Source of the DNA: a virus
Reading direction: 5' to 3' (one strand)
Virus record (IMG/VR): IMGVR_UViG_3300033143_003383
Span: 1-33,290 of that record
Length of the DNA: 33,290 bases
A program made the translations under genes and the position numbers. Of the stretch, positions 21,862 through 29,116 are shown in pieces. How positions within the stretch are numbered: the first letter of the stretch is position 1; the number at the start of each line of letters is the position of its first letter. The notes beneath the pieces were generated by a model. That model was not told where the DNA came from, made no database searches, and saw nothing but the letters and a program-made list of their open reading frames with translations.

Positions 21862-22779
21862 ATGATTGACGGAAAAATAGCTTTTAGAGACTTTATGAAT
21901 GACGATGTAATACTCGAAAAGAAAAAGTCCAAGAAAAAGTCCAAGAAGAAGAAAAAACGTGGTGGTATTGCCGACAGTTGGTACAGCAGCGGCATCCCCG
22001 CAGGCACGAGTGGCATGGGTGGAGACGGCGGCGGCGGTGGTGAAAGTTTTTGTCAAACTGGCAGTAAGAGCATTCTTTCCGAAATATTTGCTGGCATGGG
22101 TCCAGCAGCGACAGCCGATACGGTAAACACCGCAGTTGCCATGGGCAAAATGACCAACGACCCCGAAGCAGGCTTATCTACATTACCACAGATAGACATA
22201 CCGGCAGAAGAAGAACCAGAAGTTAACTTGGTTGACCAAGCCCGTCAACTATTCCAAACGCTTGTACATCATCCAGATAGTAACCGCGCTTCTATATTGA
22301 ATTCGTTCATTGAAGATGTGGGTGTTACACAATCAACCGCTGTTAGTTATTACACACGTTTCATGGACGAATTTGGTTTATCCGACGAAGACGTTGGTCA
22401 GCCTCACCCTACAGGCGGACAAGGCGGAGGCATGGGTGATGTGGAACCACAAAGTCAAACACCATATGGCGAACCAGAGCCAATGCCAGATGACGAACCA
22501 TTAGAGGAACCAGACAATCCTGACCGCGCGGGATTCATTCGTGTAGTAGATAACGCACACTTAATATACAAACGCCGTGCAGAGAATGGAACCTACGAAG
22601 AATTATGGATATATAATTTACAAAGTGATACAAACGATGAATTGAAAATTCGCCGTGCGATATTAGCGGGTACTGATGTTCCAGTACAGAAAACTAAATC
22701 ACCAGATGGCGTCCAATCCTATACTTCTACAACCATGGGTAACGCTCAATTATTAAAGATTGTAGGATTGCCAAACTAA
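21862..22779 (+). CDS. Hypothetical late protein with Lys-rich N-terminus and HTH-like domain
   Basis: 305 residues. After a short amphipathic start (GKIAFRDFMNDD) comes a dense Lys cluster (KKKSKKKSKKKKKR, about 21-34) and a Gly-rich linker. A middle helical domain (about 127-178: LFQTLVHHPDSNRASILNSF, then VGVTQSTAVSYYTRFMDEFGL) looks like a helix-turn-helix. A Pro/Glu/Gly-rich linker and a C-terminal alpha/beta domain (GFIRVVDNAHLIYKRR... EELWIYNLQ... LKIRRAILAGTDVP) follow. DNA or head-core association is suggested by the Lys cluster, HTH-like region and late promoter; this is inference. Confidence 0.75.
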   Translation: MIDGKIAFRDFMNDDVILEKKKSKKKSKKKKKRGGIADSWYSSGIPAGTSGMGGDGGGGGESFCQTGSKSILSEIFAGMGPAATADTVNTAVAMGKMTNDPEAGLSTLPQIDIPAEEEPEVNLVDQARQLFQTLVHHPDSNRASILNSFIEDVGVTQSTAVSYYTRFMDEFGLSDEDVGQPHPTGGQGGGMGDVEPQSQTPYGEPEPMPDDEPLEEPDNPDRAGFIRVVDNAHLIYKRRAENGTYEELWIYNLQSDTNDELKIRRAILAGTDVPVQKTKSPDGVQSYTSTTMGNAQLLKIVGLPN

Positions 22780-23048
22780 TGGCAGATGTAAATACACATA
22801 CACCATCTGGTGTAGAAGTAGAAATAGTATCAGCAGACGACTGGATGGATATGTCAATTACTGACTTATTCGACCAGCGCATAATATTAAGTAATAGATT
22901 AGGCGCATGCGTGCAATTTGGTAACCCAAACATGTTAAAACAAATACAAGCTGGCATAAACCAGATTGATATGATACTACGACATAAAGAAAAAACAAAA
23001 AGAAAAAATACAGATAAAAGACAAAGAGACATAGTAGGCTTAATATGA
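22779..23048 (+). CDS. Small hypothetical protein
   Basis: 89 residues, start overlapping the previous stop (TAATGG). N-terminal acidic beta-like part, then a helical hairpin (ITDLFDQRIILSNRLGACVQFGN, MLKQIQAGINQIDMILRHKEK) and a strongly basic C-terminus (KTKRKNTDKRQR). Not recognised. Its stop overlaps the next ATG, so the three genes from 21862 form a coupled late operon. Confidence 0.65.
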   Translation: MADVNTHTPSGVEVEIVSADDWMDMSITDLFDQRIILSNRLGACVQFGNPNMLKQIQAGINQIDMILRHKEKTKRKNTDKRQRDIVGLI

Positions 23049-23302
23049 GCATTGTAAGAGAAGCATTAATAGAAGAAATAAATGAGCTGTCCGACCTTAG
23101 CCAAGATTATTATAACATAATTCAAACAGCAAAAACTGCGATTAAAAAACGCACTTATCGTAAGAAATTGTCAACACACAATAATAAATTGGCTGATTTG
23201 CTGATTTCGCTTGACAAACTAGACAAATCCAAATATAATTCCCAAGATACTAACTATGGGGATGAAGAGAATGCCAGCAACATCACAACTGAGCAAAATT
23301 AA
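23045..23302 (+). CDS. Small coiled-coil hypothetical protein
   Basis: 85 residues, predicted nearly all helical (EALIEEINELSDLSQDYYNII, KLADLLISLDKLDK) with a basic centre (KKRTYRKK) and an acidic, Asn-rich tail. Not recognised. ATGA-type overlap with the previous gene and a 47-base overlap with the nucleotidyltransferase gene. Confidence 0.6.
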   Translation: MSIVREALIEEINELSDLSQDYYNIIQTAKTAIKKRTYRKKLSTHNNKLADLLISLDKLDKSKYNSQDTNYGDEENASNITTEQN

Positions 23303-23903
23303 CGAGCCGATTATAATCCTTAAAAAATTCCAAATGGTCGCGTCGGATGCTATCATTGCTGGTGGTTATACGCGCGACAGATTTAACAATATCCCTTATA
23401 GCGACATCGACGTCTATCTAAACATCCCAACATCAATGTTCGGTAGAACTCAATTTTGTGATATGGAGTTCTGGAAAGATTATTTCGAATTAAAAGCCAC
23501 CGACTGGCGGTCAATGGATGATATCACAGACCTGTGTGATACCGACCAAGAATATGACGTGGCTAACAACAACGCCATTGACGCAGTATTTGAAATGACA
23601 AAAAATGAATTAAAGTATAATATCATCGTAATCAATATGCCGCCAGTTCAATATATCGAAGAAGTGTTTGACTTTGGTATATGTAAGACGTATTGTGATG
23701 GTAAGAAGATGACATTTTCAAAAGAATTTATGTCTGATGTTGAACACAAAACATTGACATTTACAGACAAAAAGGTGTCTGATGCGAACTTTAACCACGC
23801 AATAAATGTCCATCTTCCAAAGCTCCAAAAAAAATATCCTACACATTCCATAATAATACCACCTAAATATCAACAGAAATATAAAGACTACAAACCAAAA
23901 TAA
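23256..23903 (+). CDS. Pol-beta superfamily nucleotidyltransferase
   Basis: Up to 215 residues; ATGs at 23256, 23262 and 23271 are all possible starts. The head of the nucleotidyltransferase fold is clear: AIIAGGYTRDRF (GG-x-x-RD, 33-43) followed by PYSDIDVYL with the metal-binding pair D50 and D52, as in CCA-adding enzymes and poly(A) polymerases. Later, YNIIVINMPP, VFDFGICKTYCDGKKM and DVEHKTLTF match a pattern I associate with stand-alone phage and bacterial nucleotidyltransferases. No tRNA-binding tail domains are present, so it is not a standard CCA enzyme. Substrate unknown; tRNA, tmRNA, protein or a small molecule are all possible. Confidence 0.65.
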   Translation: MGMKRMPATSQLSKINEPIIILKKFQMVASDAIIAGGYTRDRFNNIPYSDIDVYLNIPTSMFGRTQFCDMEFWKDYFELKATDWRSMDDITDLCDTDQEYDVANNNAIDAVFEMTKNELKYNIIVINMPPVQYIEEVFDFGICKTYCDGKKMTFSKEFMSDVEHKTLTFTDKKVSDANFNHAINVHLPKLQKKYPTHSIIIPPKYQQKYKDYKPK

Positions 23904-23904
23904 T

Positions 23905-24474
23905 ATGCTTATATCAATCGCAGGGTCGCAAGGCTCAGGAAAATCTACAGTACTTAAAGCCTTACGTAAAGAAGGGTTCAATATCGTGGACCGCAAAACA
24001 GCGCGTTCTATTATAGATGAGTGGGGTGTAACCTTAGACGCCATTAACCAAGACCCCGATTTGAAGATGGCATTTCAAATGGAATTAGTTGACCGCAAAT
24101 TCAAAGACGAAATTGAATTCGCATATGCGGAAGAATTGTATTTTACAGAACGTACCTTCGCAGATTTATTCACATACGCACTAATCGCCTTTGGTCAATA
24201 CAACCGCTACGACGAATGGATAGATACATATTATAATACATGCAAGGACGCCTGTGTTAATTATTCGCAGGTATATTACCTTGAACCATGTTTTTCGCAC
24301 AACATAGAAGACGACGGTGTACGTAGTGTAAACGAACATTACAGTAGAATGGTTGACGTTGTTATGTTAGATGTAACACAGGCTATGATACACAAGAATA
24401 ATCTTAACATCGTCGAAGGTGCCGACCTTGACGAAAGGGTTGAGCAAGTAGTTAATAGGATACAACACTTATGA
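23905..24474 (+). CDS. P-loop kinase/NTPase (AAA_28 / nucleotide-kinase-like)
   Basis: 189 residues. Walker A GSQGSGKST at 7-15 right at the N-terminus, followed by VLKALRKEGFNIVDRK. In the middle, YFTERTFADLFTYALIAFGQ, where the ERT/D segment could be the substrate or Mg site, then YSQVYYLEPCFS and DDGVRSVNEHYSRMVD. The C-terminus reads out NIVEGADLDERVEQVVNRI. This order fits small kinases of the NadR / deoxynucleoside-kinase-like P-loop group. A role in nucleotide or NAD metabolism is likely but the substrate is not known. Starts 1 base after the nucleotidyltransferase gene and overlaps the next by 4. Confidence 0.75.
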   Translation: MLISIAGSQGSGKSTVLKALRKEGFNIVDRKTARSIIDEWGVTLDAINQDPDLKMAFQMELVDRKFKDEIEFAYAEELYFTERTFADLFTYALIAFGQYNRYDEWIDTYYNTCKDACVNYSQVYYLEPCFSHNIEDDGVRSVNEHYSRMVDVVMLDVTQAMIHKNNLNIVEGADLDERVEQVVNRIQHL

Positions 24475-24767
24475 CAGATACAAAGGATGTATACTTCTCA
24501 ATCGCAGAAGAAGAAATGATTGCAAGCCTGCAAGAAATATATAATGTTACGGAAGCACAGGCAGTGACATCTGTTATAAGTAACAAAAAACAAAATGCTT
24601 GGATGTACCAACAGCGTGGCAACCTTGAACTAGCTGAAGTACTATTGCGTGAGCTTGGAGAATGGAATAGTACTTGGGAAGAAACGTTTGCTGAACTGCG
24701 CGAACAAGGTAAGGAATATAAAAAGATTGTTTTACTGGACGATAAAGAACATGATACATTTGACTGA
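24471..24767 (+). CDS. Small hypothetical protein
   Basis: 98 residues, acidic and helical, not recognised: an N-terminal part with YFSIAEEEMIASLQEIYNVTEAQAV, then a Leu/Glu-rich helix (LELAEVLLRELGEW), then KEYKKIVLLDDKEHD. It overlaps the kinase upstream by 4 bases and the Fe-S carrier downstream by 17, so it is part of one coupled operon. Confidence 0.65.
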   Translation: MTDTKDVYFSIAEEEMIASLQEIYNVTEAQAVTSVISNKKQNAWMYQQRGNLELAEVLLRELGEWNSTWEETFAELREQGKEYKKIVLLDDKEHDTFD

Positions 24768-25071
24768 AGCAGCACAAGAACAAATAATTAAACTTAGCCA
24801 CAGTCCGTTGGATATTGGCATACGAATGGAAGTAGTATCTGGCGGTTGTTCAGGATATCAATACAAGTTTAGTGCGGCGGGTTTAATAACCGAAGACGCA
24901 GAAAAAGAAGTTATTATCGGCGACGCGGGTGCGGGATTATTTATTAGCCATGAAGATGCGAAAAAGATTGATGGTGCAACAGTAGATTACGTCGTAGAAT
25001 TAATGTCTGAAAAATTTGTAGTTAGTAACCCAAATTCAGCCTGTTGTGGCTGCGGCAAAAGCTTTACATAA
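24751..25071 (+). CDS. A-type iron-sulfur cluster carrier (IscA/ErpA/HesB family)
   Basis: Carries and delivers Fe-S clusters to target proteins. Start ATG at 24751 gives 106 residues, the length of E. coli IscA (107); the longer upstream frame runs antisense to family size. The three conserved ligands are present: Cys33 in VVSGGCSGYQYKF, and Cys99 and Cys101 in NPNSACCGCGKSF. An extra Cys98 precedes them. Between them, GLFISHEDAKKIDGATVDYV matches the family core. It overlaps the preceding gene by 17 bases. Phage copies could serve a phage enzyme with a cluster, such as a ribonucleotide reductase activase or a host target; no such client is seen in this window. Confidence 0.95.
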   Translation: MIHLTEAAQEQIIKLSHSPLDIGIRMEVVSGGCSGYQYKFSAAGLITEDAEKEVIIGDAGAGLFISHEDAKKIDGATVDYVVELMSEKFVVSNPNSACCGCGKSFT

Positions 25072-25097
25072 ACAATAACAATATAAGGTAAAAGAAA

Positions 25098-25745
25098 ATG
25101 GCAGATGATTACAAACGTCCACCAGCTGGATATCACAAGTACATATTGGCTTTCGATAGCGAAACCACAGGTTTAACATGGGGCGCAGATGACCCATCGG
25201 AGGGGCATCAGGCAATATCTTGGGGATTTGTAGTTGCTGATGCACATACACTTATACCAATCGAAAAGCTTTATTTGGAAGTTAAGTGGAATGATGAAAG
25301 TAAAGCCACGCGTGCATCCGACCCAACATTTAGTGTAAAGGCATCTGAAATTCACGGATTAACTTTTGAATATCTCGAAGAACATGGTGTTTCGGAAGAG
25401 GCAGCTGTTATTGCTATTTTGGAATTAATTTTAAAATACTGGGGACCGGCGAACCAAATTCATTGTTTAGGACATAATGTTCGTTCATTCGACATTCAAT
25501 TCCTTCGCTCTACGTTACGCCGATATGGTGCTGAAATCAAAATCAGTAGCAGGTGCATAGATTCACATTCTGTAGGCGAAGCCCTGCTCGAATCATATAC
25601 CTCTGACCAATTCTTCAGCACTATGGGCTTCACTGACCGTAGTGGGCATAATGCGTTAGAAGATGCAGAACAAGCACTTGAATCGGTTCGGTTGTGTCGG
25701 GTTTTATGGAATGACTTCGTAGGGCTAAAAGCTAATGAAGCTTGA
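25098..25745 (+). CDS. DEDDh 3'-5' exonuclease (DnaQ/RNase T type)
   Basis: 215 residues. The four acidic and one His catalytic positions are visible: D20 and E22 in LAFDSETTGL, D132 in LGHNVRSFDIQFL, and H184 plus D189 in SGHNALEDAEQAL. The region between (GFVVADAHTLIPIEKLYLEVKW, IHGLTFEYLEEHG) follows the usual exonuclease fold. DnaQ-type enzymes proofread for DnaE polymerases and RNase T trims RNA 3' ends. In this genome, which also has split DnaE-like fragments and a tmRNA, either role is imaginable. AAGGTAAAAG precedes the ATG. Overlaps the next gene by 11 bases. Confidence 0.9.
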   Translation: MADDYKRPPAGYHKYILAFDSETTGLTWGADDPSEGHQAISWGFVVADAHTLIPIEKLYLEVKWNDESKATRASDPTFSVKASEIHGLTFEYLEEHGVSEEAAVIAILELILKYWGPANQIHCLGHNVRSFDIQFLRSTLRRYGAEIKISSRCIDSHSVGEALLESYTSDQFFSTMGFTDRSGHNALEDAEQALESVRLCRVLWNDFVGLKANEA

Positions 25746-26211
25746 TGACAATGACAACAGGCTCCTACACATTTCGTGGGAGAATATTAATAGCGGAACA
25801 CAGGCGATAGCAAACAATATTTCCGAAGCAGAAAAGCCTGATGTAATAATTACAACACAAGAAGATGTCATCCCCGCAGCACTCGTATGCAACATAATAG
25901 ATGTGCCGTTGTGTATAGCACACTTAAACAGTAGACAAAATGGAATTGTTATTGAATGCTTACCGAAAATTGATACGCTTATCCGTTCTGGTTGCGGCGA
26001 CCAACCGCCGTTACCAACCATAGGAATAATTTCTTCGCTCATCGACGACCGTCGAAATGTTGACGAATTGGTATCATATTACCAAAACCGTGGACATAAA
26101 GTTAAAACGTTTTGTATATACAGCCGTAAAGTTGTAGATAAACCAGCAGATTATCATTGGGCTACTTTAATCAAGACCATTAAGTGTAGTTTCCCGTGGG
26201 AAGACAAATAA
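25735..26211 (+). CDS. Phosphoribosyltransferase-like protein, degenerate PRPP loop
   Basis: 158 residues with the layout of small type I phosphoribosyltransferases: an early SWENI helix, PDVIITTQEDVIPAALVCNIIDVPLCI (about 35-61) in place of the usual pyrophosphate loop and following helix, then IISSLIDDRRNVDELVSYYQNRGHKVK (98-124). The latter replaces the PRPP motif (usually VDDVxxTGxT). It ends in FPWE (153-156), as do many PRTases. The Asp-Asp pair is kept but the Thr-Gly-x-Thr part is changed to RRNVDE, so PRPP binding may be lost or altered. A PRPP synthetase is encoded at 32 kb. Family assignment is moderately sure; activity is uncertain. Confidence 0.6.
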   Translation: MKLDDNDNRLLHISWENINSGTQAIANNISEAEKPDVIITTQEDVIPAALVCNIIDVPLCIAHLNSRQNGIVIECLPKIDTLIRSGCGDQPPLPTIGIISSLIDDRRNVDELVSYYQNRGHKVKTFCIYSRKVVDKPADYHWATLIKTIKCSFPWEDK

Positions 26212-26221
26212 CATATATTAC

Positions 26222-26251
26222 TTGACATTTCCTATTAGGTTATGGTATACT
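26222..26251 (+). promoter_or_regulatory. Sigma70-type promoter with TTAGGTTA in spacer
   Basis: TTGACA (26222-26227), an 18-base spacer, and TATACT (26246-26251). TTAGGTTA occupies 26235-26242 between them. Drives the AT-hook-like gene at 26288. Confidence 0.8.
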
Positions 26252-26287
26252 ATCACCCTATAAGATTAATATATTGAGGAAATGAAG

Positions 26288-26638
26288 ATGACAGACGAAA
26301 ATTCTACTACCCATTCATATAATGATATGGACTTGGCGTTACCAAAAACTGCGACCAAACCTATCGTTCTGCCGAAGAAACGCGGCAGACCCGGCAACCA
26401 AATTGCTACTGCTTTCAAAGACATACCAGAACATAAGGTGGACTTTGTTAAATATTGCGCTAAGTATGACGTTAAGCCGACTGTACTTCGTCAGGTCAAA
26501 CGCCACGACTCTTGTCCAGAAACTGGTAGGGTGTATGTCCAAAAGGACAAAAACGACAAATCCCCAACATATGGTACCATGCGCATCTGGCGCGACAAAA
26601 CACAAGTGTCGCCATGGCTCGCTCCTAAAGACGATTAA
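26288..26638 (+). CDS. Small AT-hook-like DNA-binding protein
   Basis: 116 residues from the ATG at 26288, which has GAGGAAATGAAG spacing to the ribosome binding site; an ATG at 26282 is too close to it. The segment LPKKRGRPGNQI (about 26-37) is a canonical AT-hook core (RGRP flanked by Lys), followed by FKDIPEHKVDFVKYCAKYDVKPTVLRQVKRHD, which could be a helical DNA-binding unit. The rest is polar (VYVQKDKNDKSPTYGTMRIWRDK). Under a strong promoter with the TTAGGTTA operator-like element. It could be the regulator of that regulon or a host-chromatin-binding takeover protein; both are guesses. Confidence 0.7.
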   Translation: MTDENSTTHSYNDMDLALPKTATKPIVLPKKRGRPGNQIATAFKDIPEHKVDFVKYCAKYDVKPTVLRQVKRHDSCPETGRVYVQKDKNDKSPTYGTMRIWRDKTQVSPWLAPKDD

Positions 26639-26667
26639 CGCATTGAGTTTTATACCTTTTCATAGTT

Positions 26668-26675
26668 GATAAATA
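26668..26675 (+). promoter_or_regulatory. T4-type late promoter (GATAAATA)
   Basis: GATAAATA 30 bases before the Nudix ATG at 26705. The leader also contains ATAGGTTA (26692-26699), one mismatch from the TTAGGTTA element. Confidence 0.6.
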
Positions 26676-26704
26676 TAATTAAATGTTAAGAATAGGTTAA
26701 CGAA

Positions 26705-27121
26705 ATGTCAAAAGAAATAATATACCGCGCGGGTGTAATCCCGTATTACATGGACAATGGCGAAATAAAGATGTTGTTTATGAAACCATCTAAGAAGAAG
26801 TTTGGTGGTTCCGAATTTCAAATAGCAAAGGGTAAGCAAGAGAAGGGTGAGAGCGACGAAGAAACAGCATTCCGCGAAGCGGGAGAAGAGCTTGGGCTGT
26901 TTTCTGGTAACGTAACTAAACGTACAGACTTGGGAACCTTCCTTGGGCGCACGCGCGTATTCCTCGCTAAGATTGAAGACCCTGATAAATTTGGTGACCC
27001 TTGTGATGAAACGGGGGAAGTCAACTGGATGACACCTAATGAGTTCAAAGATAAAGGTAGAAGCATTCACAGACCTGTTGTAAAAGCCGCCGTCAGAAAA
27101 ATTAAAAAACTGGAAAAGTAA
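26705..27121 (+). CDS. Nudix hydrolase
   Basis: 138 residues. Complete Nudix box G-x5-E-x7-R-E-U-x-E-E-x-G-U at 43-65 (G43, E49, R57, E58, E61, E62, G64), which binds the metal and nucleoside diphosphate. The surrounding fold matches: YRAGVIPYYMDNGEIKMLFMK at the start and RVFLAKIEDP after the box, with VNWMTPNEF near the end. T4-like phages carry NudE, which hydrolyses ADP-ribose and Ap3A-type dinucleotides; NAD-linked or RNA-cap substrates are possible here, but the sequence does not show which. Late-type promoter upstream. Confidence 0.93.
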   Translation: MSKEIIYRAGVIPYYMDNGEIKMLFMKPSKKKFGGSEFQIAKGKQEKGESDEETAFREAGEELGLFSGNVTKRTDLGTFLGRTRVFLAKIEDPDKFGDPCDETGEVNWMTPNEFKDKGRSIHRPVVKAAVRKIKKLEK

Positions 27122-27128
27122 TAATTGC

Positions 27129-27136
27129 TATAAATA
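27129..27136 (+). promoter_or_regulatory. T4-type late promoter (TATAAATA)
   Basis: Exact TATAAATA 23 bases before the ATG at 27160, with ATGAGG as a ribosome binding site between them. Confidence 0.65.
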
Positions 27137-27159
27137 CAGTATCATATATGAGGTATGGC

Positions 27160-27393
27160 ATGAAGTTAATTCAGCAATTATTAGAGATGGCAAAGAGCAG
27201 CACAAAGCGGGCGAAGCAGAAAAAGCGTCGCAAATTGAAAAAATCAGAAACTGGTGGGCTAAACGCCGTCGGCAATCCTGTCGCGCATGCTATGCAAACA
27301 TCTGGCGCTGGTGGTCATGGAACCCAAAAAACAAAAGACAAGCGTGGGCGTGCATCCCGCCGTGAAGGCAAGCAACAAACAAGGGATTATTAA
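27160..27393 (+). CDS. Small very basic late protein, possible internal (head) protein
   Basis: 77 residues from 27160 (GAGG lies 7 bases before; the ATG at 27148 has no such site). It opens with MKLIQQLLEMAK, which resembles the short amphipathic capsid-targeting starts of T4 internal proteins (such as MKTYQEFIAEA). A Lys/Arg-rich stretch (KRAKQKKRRKLKK), a Gly/Thr-rich linker and a second basic region (KDKRGRASRREGKQQ) follow. Very high charge suggests DNA or RNA binding. A late promoter supports expression with the virion genes. The targeting-sequence idea is inference from pattern. Confidence 0.6.
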   Translation: MKLIQQLLEMAKSSTKRAKQKKRRKLKKSETGGLNAVGNPVAHAMQTSGAGGHGTQKTKDKRGRASRREGKQQTRDY

Positions 27394-27394
27394 A

Positions 27395-27589
27395 ATGGAA
27401 TTAATGAAAGAAATCAACACATTAGCTAACGACTACACCCCACCTGAACCACAAGTACAGGAAGATATTCGCACCGAAAGAATGTTGAAATCAATGACAC
27501 CGCCTACTAAGGATAAAAGGGAAGACAAACCCAAAGCCTCAAAACCTGCTGGAATATCAATTAAGAACCTTTTCCATTCAAAAAAATAA
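27395..27589 (+). CDS. Small hypothetical protein, Lys/Pro-rich
   Basis: 64 residues from 27395 (MELMKEINTLANDYTPP); an upstream frame extends into the previous gene without support. Polar, with PPEPQVQED and TPPTKDKREDKPK segments and a basic C-terminus ending near FHSKK. It starts one base after the previous stop, in the same transcript. Not recognised. Confidence 0.5.
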   Translation: MELMKEINTLANDYTPPEPQVQEDIRTERMLKSMTPPTKDKREDKPKASKPAGISIKNLFHSKK

Positions 27590-27608
27590 CCTAATTCCCA
27601 ATTAGGTT
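27588..27608. repeat. 9-bp inverted repeat built from the TTAGGTTA element
   Basis: AACCTAATT (27588-27596), CCC, AATTAGGTT (27600-27608). It holds two divergent copies of the promoter-spacer element just upstream of the promoter at 27619. No T-run follows, so it looks like an operator rather than a terminator. Confidence 0.8.
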
Positions 27609-27618
27609 TAAAAAGTAC

Positions 27619-27647
27619 TTGACTTTTAACCTAATTCCTGTTATGAT
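27619..27647 (+). promoter_or_regulatory. Sigma70-type promoter with TAACCTAA in spacer
   Basis: TTGACT (27619-27624), a 17-base spacer, and TATGAT (27642-27647). TAACCTAA lies at 27627-27634. Two more copies form the palindrome 11-32 bases upstream. Drives the SF2 helicase gene. Confidence 0.85.
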
Positions 27648-27680
27648 AGCCGTATTGTAAATCAATGAAGGTTATCAAAC

Positions 27681-28802
27681 ATGTCAACAAACGAAGAAAA
27701 CTACGAAGAATTAATGTTCGGCGCGAAAAAATCGCGCTGGTATCAAATTGCTGCTCTGCATGGTGTGGAAGAAGCACTTGAAAATGCAATCACCCGCATC
27801 TTGGTCGTTCATCCTACGGGCGCAGGTAAAACAATGACGTCTGGTTTAATATTCTCGTCCATGCGCGTGCGCAAGGCATTGAACATTCCAGCTATCCGCA
27901 AACTGCGTTTACTATTCATTACACATAAAGGTCGTCTATTAACACAAGCCGAACGTGTTTACGCCGACGCCGCTAATATTGAGTTTATTCCACAGTCCGC
28001 ATTTAAAGCTATTCCCGCAGATTTAGAATGGGATATTTCTTGTATCGACGAAGCACATCATGAAGCAATGATGACAATTCAGTATCATTTAGATAAGCTT
28101 GGTAACAAACCAATTATAGGTCTGACAGCAACACCAGACCGCGCCGACGGCATGCTTATCAAATTCGAAAGTATCATCGAACCTATTAGCCGCGAAGAAG
28201 CAGTAGCACAAGGCTACCTTGCTAAGACCTATATTAATAGTATCTTAGACGCACCATCAAAATTCAAAATAGATGTTACTAAACGTATCATCAATGAATT
28301 TGGTAGCGAATTTGGACAAACAATGATGTTCTTCCGTACCAAACAAGAGGTCGCCGAAATTAATGACTATCTAATTTCTTTAGGTTATGATTCAGTTGCT
28401 ATATTGAACCAAACCGAAAAGGAATTGGATAGAATACTCGACGACTTTAGTGCAGGCAAACATCAGTTTGTTATTAACTGCAACCGCATCAATGAAGGTG
28501 TTGACGTGGTTGGATGTACTGACATTTACTTAGGTCGGCAATTTGGTTCTTACCCTCAACTCAATCAGGTTATCGGCCGCGCCTCGCGACCAGATTCTAA
28601 GTGTATTGTTTGGGAACTTATTAATCCAATTTCGAAGAACTTAGATACCACAGTTGTTGTAGGTACACCTGAGCGCCATCGCTTAATTAGTAAGCGCGGA
28701 ACAGAATGGCATACACAAAAGTTTAACTACACTTCTACGCAAGGTAATGACCAAATGTGGAACGGTAACGCAAGTGCGCAATCAACTGGTGGAATGATAT
28801 AA
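27681..28802 (+). CDS. SF2 DEAH-box helicase
   Basis: 373 residues, a compact two-domain RecA-like motor. WYQIAAL (Q-motif region, about 20-26), Walker A HPTGAGKT (44-51), FITHKGRLL (motif Ia), DEAH (123-126), LTATPDR (148-154), then in domain 2 MMFFRTKQEV, CNRINEGVDV (motif V) and QVIGRASRPD (296-305, motif VI). No extra N- or C-terminal domain apart from a polar tail. Similar in type to the DEAD/DEAH helicases of restriction and repair systems and of phages, but distinct from the UvsW gene at 7.3 kb. Promoter with TTAGGTTA-type operator upstream; coupled with the next small gene (TAATG). Confidence 0.92.
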   Translation: MSTNEENYEELMFGAKKSRWYQIAALHGVEEALENAITRILVVHPTGAGKTMTSGLIFSSMRVRKALNIPAIRKLRLLFITHKGRLLTQAERVYADAANIEFIPQSAFKAIPADLEWDISCIDEAHHEAMMTIQYHLDKLGNKPIIGLTATPDRADGMLIKFESIIEPISREEAVAQGYLAKTYINSILDAPSKFKIDVTKRIINEFGSEFGQTMMFFRTKQEVAEINDYLISLGYDSVAILNQTEKELDRILDDFSAGKHQFVINCNRINEGVDVVGCTDIYLGRQFGSYPQLNQVIGRASRPDSKCIVWELINPISKNLDTTVVVGTPERHRLISKRGTEWHTQKFNYTSTQGNDQMWNGNASAQSTGGMI

Positions 28803-29098
28803 TGGGTGAACGTGAATTTAACCTGAAGTACAATGAAGCAATTGTTAAGATTGCTATCGGGTTTTATATCTTGGATACAGCTGGTAGTGAATTAGATTTC
28901 ACACCAGTTGTTATTGAAAGTAATAAGTGTCAACTATGTGACATACTAGCTCAAGGTATAACCCTGCCCGCTACGACTATCAGGGAAGACGTTAACCACA
29001 CACGCGCTAACCTATCAGCAAGCTACATAGATACACTACATCGTTCTGGAATAATGAACGATTTGGTTGTTGAAATGCGCACCTTAAAATTAATTTAA
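28802..29098 (+). CDS. Hypothetical protein coupled to the helicase
   Basis: 98 residues, start overlapping the helicase stop. Alpha/beta character: FNLKYNEAIVKIAIGFYILD, then CQLCDILAQGITLPATTI containing a C-x2-C pair, then a helical C-terminus ending in VVEMRTLKLI. Not recognised. Translational coupling suggests a helicase partner or loader, without other evidence. Confidence 0.65.
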   Translation: MGEREFNLKYNEAIVKIAIGFYILDTAGSELDFTPVVIESNKCQLCDILAQGITLPATTIREDVNHTRANLSASYIDTLHRSGIMNDLVVEMRTLKLI

Positions 29099-29101
29099 TA
29101 T

Positions 29102-29109
29102 TTAGGTTA
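29102..29109 (+). promoter_or_regulatory. TTAGGTTA element upstream of a promoter
   Basis: TTAGGTTA, 22 bases (about two helical turns) upstream of the second copy at 29124-29131 inside the following promoter. Confidence 0.7.
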
Positions 29110-29116
29110 CAAACAC

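Noticed and set aside
27588-27608. Rho-independent terminator after the gene ending at 27589
   Set aside because: The stem is A/T-rich and no T-run follows; its halves are copies of the promoter-spacer element, so an operator is the better reading.
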